Position numbers and translations under genes: made by a program. Positions 3,576 to 6,700 of a stretch of DNA of 6,700 nt are shown here, piece after piece (positions within the stretch are counted from its first letter, which is position 1; each line of letters opens with the position of its first letter). The DNA is from Phycisphaerales bacterium (GTDB lineage Bacteria; Planctomycetota; Phycisphaerae; Sedimentisphaerales; Anaerobacaceae): the NCBI GenBank assembly GCA_003533825.1, contig DQCG01000065.1:1-6700 (forward strand), given 5' to 3'. Under the pieces are notes generated by a model, which did not search any database, was not told where the DNA came from, and saw only the letters and a list, made by a program, of their open reading frames with translations.

Positions 3576-6233
3576 TCAGTCAGTAGGACTTTTGCTCGCC
3601 TTTGCAGTGCCTCCATAAGCCCCCATGTTTATGCGTCCACCGCTTGGCTGTGGTTCTGCAGTCCAGTCCGAACCAGGGTTGCCTGAATCAATGCACGAGC
3701 TGGTTACCACATCTTGAATCCATGTCTGGCTAACCGGGTCCCATCGACCCGCCTGCGATTGCAAGTGGTAATCGCCCTCAACCCAGAAATCATCGTCTAA
3801 GTTCTCAGGCGTTCCATTTGTATCCAAGAAACCGATCGCGACAAAGTATGGATCTGTGTCAATGTTGCCTTCGCCAGGCCAGCCGCCTTGGATGTCGGTG
3901 TAGGTCACTGTGGCAAAGTTGCTTTCTATCTGGACGAAATCGGAACCAAGGCTGTTGAGATAAATGATTGAATTTGTGATCATCGGCTTGATACAAGAAA
4001 CGCCGTGGTGGAAATTTACAGCGATTGTACAATTGGTGATACTGGGCATGCCGCCCATAATACCATCCTGGTTATTTGCGGTGATAACGCAGTTGCTGAT
4101 TGTGGCATGATTGTAGAGGATGTATCGCCCCTGCGTATGTTTGTTCATCGTAATGCCGCAACCAGCGTTGCCGGAAATGTTGCAATTGGCGATGGTCGGA
4201 TTGCTACTTTGGGATAATCTGATACCGGAACCGGCATTAGCGCTAATGCAGCAGTTGGCAATTGTGGGCGATGCGCCAGAACAGTAGATGCCGGTTACTG
4301 CACCGGTAATAGTGAAACCAGCAAGCACACAGTTCACATCCTCACCTCCGGCAAAAGTCACGGCCTGATTGCCACCCTCGATGACAGTAGCCGCCACCAT
4401 GGCTAGGTCGCTTGGGTCAGTTGAGCTAATCGTTAGGTTTTTGCCATCGAAGTTGATTGGTTCGTTATAAATTCCCGGGCTGACTACTATCTGGTCGCCT
4501 GGATTGGCTTCGCCAATAGCGTACCGAAAATAATCGTATCTTATGCCATTGGTTACGTTCTCAATTGGTCCATCCACTGTAGCAAATGACGGGATCACCA
4601 GCTCGATACCGTCACCGGTTTCTAAGTTGCGAGAATACTGCTTATCGACAGGATTGTTCCAGTGCTCGTGCACTCCTAAGCTGGCCAGACCGATCCCATC
4701 ATTATTAGGGTCGTAGAACGTTCCCGATGGCGGATTATATGCTAAAGCCGCCTCATGTAGATAGTCCTCAGCGCCACCCTCAAGGCTGCCGGACGCACCG
4801 GTTCCACCCGTGACTATGTCCGGCCATTCCTGTAGTAGGAAATCATATGCCACCGAATCAATCGCCACCGGGTCCTGTGAGGCAAAAAGGCTGGACGGCC
4901 AATCCCCGCCAAACGGTTCCATATACCACCTAAATGGCATTCCCTCCCAATAATATCCGCCGTAAAGGCCATCAATCAAATACAATAAGGTCTTGCCACC
5001 CAAGTGAGGATGACCCGTAATATCTATATGGGCGCGGTAGTGTCCCGTCCCCGGACTCCACTGCGGATTCGGTAGGCTCAAATGCAGGTCATAGTAGCCA
5101 GCGGCCGGAGGAAGTCTAATGAAAGAACCATAATGGTTCTTTGCACACAGTGTTACGCCGCTGGAATGACCTTTCAAACACGCAAAATTAATCAAATAAG
5201 TCGCCTCAGCATAACTGACCGGAAGATAGTCCTGTCTTTTACTGCCGGCAACAGGATCGCTCCAATAAAAGGGAACCTCACAGTTTTTGCCGTTTGATGA
5301 CACAGGGCCCCTTCGCGACAAATTGCCGTTATTGGCTAGATAATGGACATTGGGAAATTCAGTGTGACAATGGTCCCAATAGTGATTTGGAAAAAATTGA
5401 GTCGTATCCCCAACCGTAATATCACTCTCCGCCACTCCTACTACATTCACCAGTTGCCGCAACAACGCTAAGATCATCTGCGGCGAAGTGTTCACCCAAT
5501 GCAAATGAGCTATCTGGTTACCGGCCCCATCTACGTTACTTACAGCGACCATATTGACCTTTATGGTGATTTTTTCCCCAAACTGATAGCCCACATTTTC
5601 CTTGCCTCCGGATTGATTGAAGTAGCGGAAAATCGCATCCCATGCTGCTTCTTCGTTTGCTTGCCCGGTCAGTAGAAGGATCGCCTCTGACATCATCTTG
5701 TCCACTACAGCTTGGTCTGTGTTATTGTTTTGCCACCAGTACCCGTCGTGCATATCCGGACCTTCCCAGTCCGTTGCATTCGGGTCATGCACCCAAACAA
5801 CCCGACCGGGATGGATGCCCCTGGCAACGCCTATGGGATCATTGACAGGATGCGGGTCGGCTGCCTTTAACTGTTTTTGAGAAGTCAAGGGCAGTGTAAA
5901 CCATATGCAACCGATGCTTACTATTATATACAAGACACCAATAAGATACCGTGAACCTGATAAAGAGTTTCTTGCTTTACGAAAGGCTACAGCGGAACTT
6001 CCCAAACCAAAAAGCCAAATAATAAAACCTGAGGCAAGAGGAAAAGCAATCCGTTGGCAGGGATAAGTAGCTCGTGAAGGTTTGGGCACTACACGTATCA
6101 AAAACCAAATTAGCGATGCCAAACCTACAATAGGAAATAACCATATCAACCAAGGATATTTCCTGAAGCATATAGGGCGATTACCTGTCTTTGGACAAAC
6201 TGATGAAACGATTTTTCTCTTTCGGAATAACAC
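3576..6233 (-). CDS. Membrane-anchored DUF362 protein with C-terminal parallel beta-helix
   Basis: An 885-residue protein. Three membrane helices (about 28-48, 63-83, 96-115) surround a 'YPCQRIAFP' motif at 57-65. The DUF362 domain spans about 130-547 and shows 'GRVVWVHDP' (143-151), 'GEKITIKVNM' (219-228), 'CLKGHSSGVTLCAKNHYG' (352-369), 'LIDGLYGG' (419-426) and 'FASQDPVAIDSVAYDFL' (450-466). All of these correspond to family landmarks (KxN, K-x-H...G-V-T-x-x-x-K-N, D-G, DPVA-D). DUF362 proteins are iron-sulfur-associated or surface proteins of unsettled activity; no ferredoxin CxxCxxC cluster is seen here. Residues 555-800 form a right-handed beta-helix with repeats such as 'SPTIANCCISANAGSGI'. 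The tail ends 'INMGAYGGTAKASKSPTD'. The start is GTG with GAGGTG five bases upstream. It is probably cell-surface; the beta-helix may bind or act on polysaccharide. The C-terminus looks truncated next to a LamG remnant. Confidence 0.9.
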   Translation of the reverse strand: MLFRKRKIVSSVCPKTGNRPICFRKYPWLIWLFPIVGLASLIWFLIRVVPKPSRATYPCQRIAFPLASGFIIWLFGLGSSAVAFRKARNSLSGSRYLIGVLYIIVSIGCIWFTLPLTSQKQLKAADPHPVNDPIGVARGIHPGRVVWVHDPNATDWEGPDMHDGYWWQNNNTDQAVVDKMMSEAILLLTGQANEEAAWDAIFRYFNQSGGKENVGYQFGEKITIKVNMVAVSNVDGAGNQIAHLHWVNTSPQMILALLRQLVNVVGVAESDITVGDTTQFFPNHYWDHCHTEFPNVHYLANNGNLSRRGPVSSNGKNCEVPFYWSDPVAGSKRQDYLPVSYAEATYLINFACLKGHSSGVTLCAKNHYGSFIRLPPAAGYYDLHLSLPNPQWSPGTGHYRAHIDITGHPHLGGKTLLYLIDGLYGGYYWEGMPFRWYMEPFGGDWPSSLFASQDPVAIDSVAYDFLLQEWPDIVTGGTGASGSLEGGAEDYLHEAALAYNPPSGTFYDPNNDGIGLASLGVHEHWNNPVDKQYSRNLETGDGIELVIPSFATVDGPIENVTNGIRYDYFRYAIGEANPGDQIVVSPGIYNEPINFDGKNLTISSTDPSDLAMVAATVIEGGNQAVTFAGGEDVNCVLAGFTITGAVTGIYCSGASPTIANCCISANAGSGIRLSQSSNPTIANCNISGNAGCGITMNKHTQGRYILYNHATISNCVITANNQDGIMGGMPSITNCTIAVNFHHGVSCIKPMITNSIIYLNSLGSDFVQIESNFATVTYTDIQGGWPGEGNIDTDPYFVAIGFLDTNGTPENLDDDFWVEGDYHLQSQAGRWDPVSQTWIQDVVTSSCIDSGNPGSDWTAEPQPSGGRINMGAYGGTAKASKSPTD
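3882..4271 (-). repeat. Parallel beta-helix (PbH1-like) repeats within the large protein
   Basis: The encoded residues 655-784 contain about five coils of roughly 19-32 residues with the core 'P-x-I-x-N-C-x-I-x-x-N-x-x-x-G-[IV]'. They start at residues 655 (SPTIANCCIS), 679 (PTIANCNIS), 711 (TISNCVIT), 730 (PSITNCTIA) and 750 (PMITNSIIY). The Asn-Cys pair would stack as internal ladders. Some DNA similarity remains between coils (for example CAATTGGCGATGGTCGG-like strings), consistent with internal duplication. Confidence 0.75.
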
Positions 6234-6238
6234 TTGTA

Positions 6239-6244
6239 CACCTC
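6239..6244 (-). promoter_or_regulatory. Ribosome binding site for the GTG start at 6233
   Basis: The minus strand reads GAGGTG, five bases before GTG. No other in-frame start occurs until residue 163, so this site supports the GTG and keeps all three membrane helices in the product. Confidence 0.65.
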
Positions 6245-6650
6245 AATATACCTTAAGTGGTCGCTTAGGTTTGTCTATTCATCTTACCATATCTGAATAT
6301 TGCACGACGACAGCTGATCCTTATTGCAAAATCTCTCAATCTGTTCTTTTGTTTGGGTATTTATGTGCAATAGATTCTTTGCATCCTCCTAACTCTTTCA
6401 CCAGTGATGTGATACAATCGCATAAGCAGAAGCTTTTACCCTATTCTAATATCTGACTATTCTGTGAGGACATTAAACTCAAGTGCCAACGTTCTGTACA
6501 AGATTTAGGTACTGAACATATTCTACCATTCCGTGCAGCAACAAGTCAATAGGTCTATACAGATTCTCCTGACGAGAAGGCCTAATGTGTGTGGCCAAGG
6601 GATTATATAGGACCGAAAAATTGGTAATGTTTTCAATGCACGGCGTTGAA
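6245..6650. other. Upstream intergenic region of the large gene
   Basis: About 400 bp with no convincing gene on either strand. It holds a candidate minus-strand promoter (6520-6549) and would give a leader of about 280 bases. A minus-strand AGGAGG (6385-6390) directly abuts an ATG opening a 7-residue frame (6361-6384), but zero spacing argues against use. Short matches such as ATTGCA repeated near 6299 and 6322 look like chance. Confidence 0.45.
6520..6549 (-). promoter_or_regulatory. Candidate sigma-70 promoter for the large DUF362 gene
   Basis: On the minus strand TTGACT (6549-6544) and TAGAAT (6525-6520) are each one base from the sigma-70 consensus, with an 18-base spacer. Transcription would start near 6513 and run into the large gene after a long leader of about 280 bases. 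No better-placed promoter was seen closer to the start. Confidence 0.45.
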
Positions 6651-6679
6651 TCTTACCATGGATGTCTCAAAGAAAATTT
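6651..6679 (+). repeat. Imperfect 29-bp direct repeat, copy 2
   Basis: Partner of 3284-3312, with 25 of 29 bases identical. Here the ATG at 6658 opens a frame reading MDVSKKICLLKRIC that runs off the window end, so it may be the start of a plus-strand gene. No Shine-Dalgarno site precedes it, so that is weak. The core is also partly repeated at once: CTCAAAGAAAATTTG is followed by CTCAAAAGAATTTG about 19 bases later. Confidence 0.4.
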
Positions 6680-6700
6680 GCCTCCTCAAAAGAATTTGTG

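Noticed and set aside
3392..3616. Minus-strand frame of 74 codons overlapping the LamG remnant
   Set aside because: It is the wrong frame: its product is an Arg-rich shadow, while the recognisable LamG tail is in another frame.
6361..6384. Seven-residue leader peptide in the large gene's upstream region
   Set aside because: AGGAGG directly touches the ATG with no spacer, which would not allow normal initiation, and the peptide shows no attenuator-like codon run.
6082..6456. Plus-strand frame of 124 codons over the start of the large gene
   Set aside because: Half of it is antisense to the conserved N-terminus of the DUF362 protein, and it has no ribosome site or recognisable feature.
1..6700. 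CRISPR arrays, tRNA or rRNA genes, transposases
   Set aside because: No regularly spaced repeats, no cloverleaf-like segments and no transposase or integrase motifs were seen on either strand.

Overview
The window looks like a piece of a planctomycete chromosome or metagenome-assembled contig, probably of the class Phycisphaerae. This is inferred from three things: the style of the large DUF362/right-handed beta-helix protein (endings such as 'INMGAYGGT.KASKS' and LamG tails are common in that group), a divergent HU-like protein, and moderate GC with mixed GTG/TTG/ATG starts. No database search was possible, so the taxonomic call is tentative. There are no rRNA, tRNA, CRISPR or complete insertion-sequence features.

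Layout. Positions 6-572 (minus) encode a six-helix membrane protein resembling the S component of an ECF-type vitamin transporter; a two-copy 23-bp tandem repeat and a small hairpin lie upstream of it. Positions 756-1612 (minus) are a two-gene operon: a winged-helix-like DNA-binding protein followed by a small single-pass membrane protein. The two overlap at TTGA, and the TTG start is fixed by a perfect GGAGGTGA ribosome site. A 340-bp divergent intergenic region with an imperfect direct repeat separates this operon from a plus-strand DUF2293 protein (1953-2645). A plus-strand HU/IHF-type nucleoid protein (2826-3110) follows.

The right half is occupied by one large minus-strand gene (3576-6233). 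It encodes a membrane-anchored DUF362 protein with a C-terminal parallel beta-helix. Directly downstream on the same strand, but in another frame, are the unmistakable last 24 codons of a LamG (concanavalin-like) domain. These are followed by a good intrinsic terminator, so the gene or a lost neighbour once ended there. A 29-bp imperfect direct repeat sits on either side of this gene, at 3284 and 6651.

No metabolic pathway links the genes. The window reads as a set of independent small transcription units: a transporter-like gene, a regulator/membrane pair, two small cytoplasmic proteins (one a nucleoid protein) and one large surface-type protein. The points most worth checking are the LamG remnant, the tandem repeat upstream of the transporter-like gene, and the tightly coupled winged-helix/membrane protein pair. 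I did not find convincing evidence of a novel defence or mobile system.
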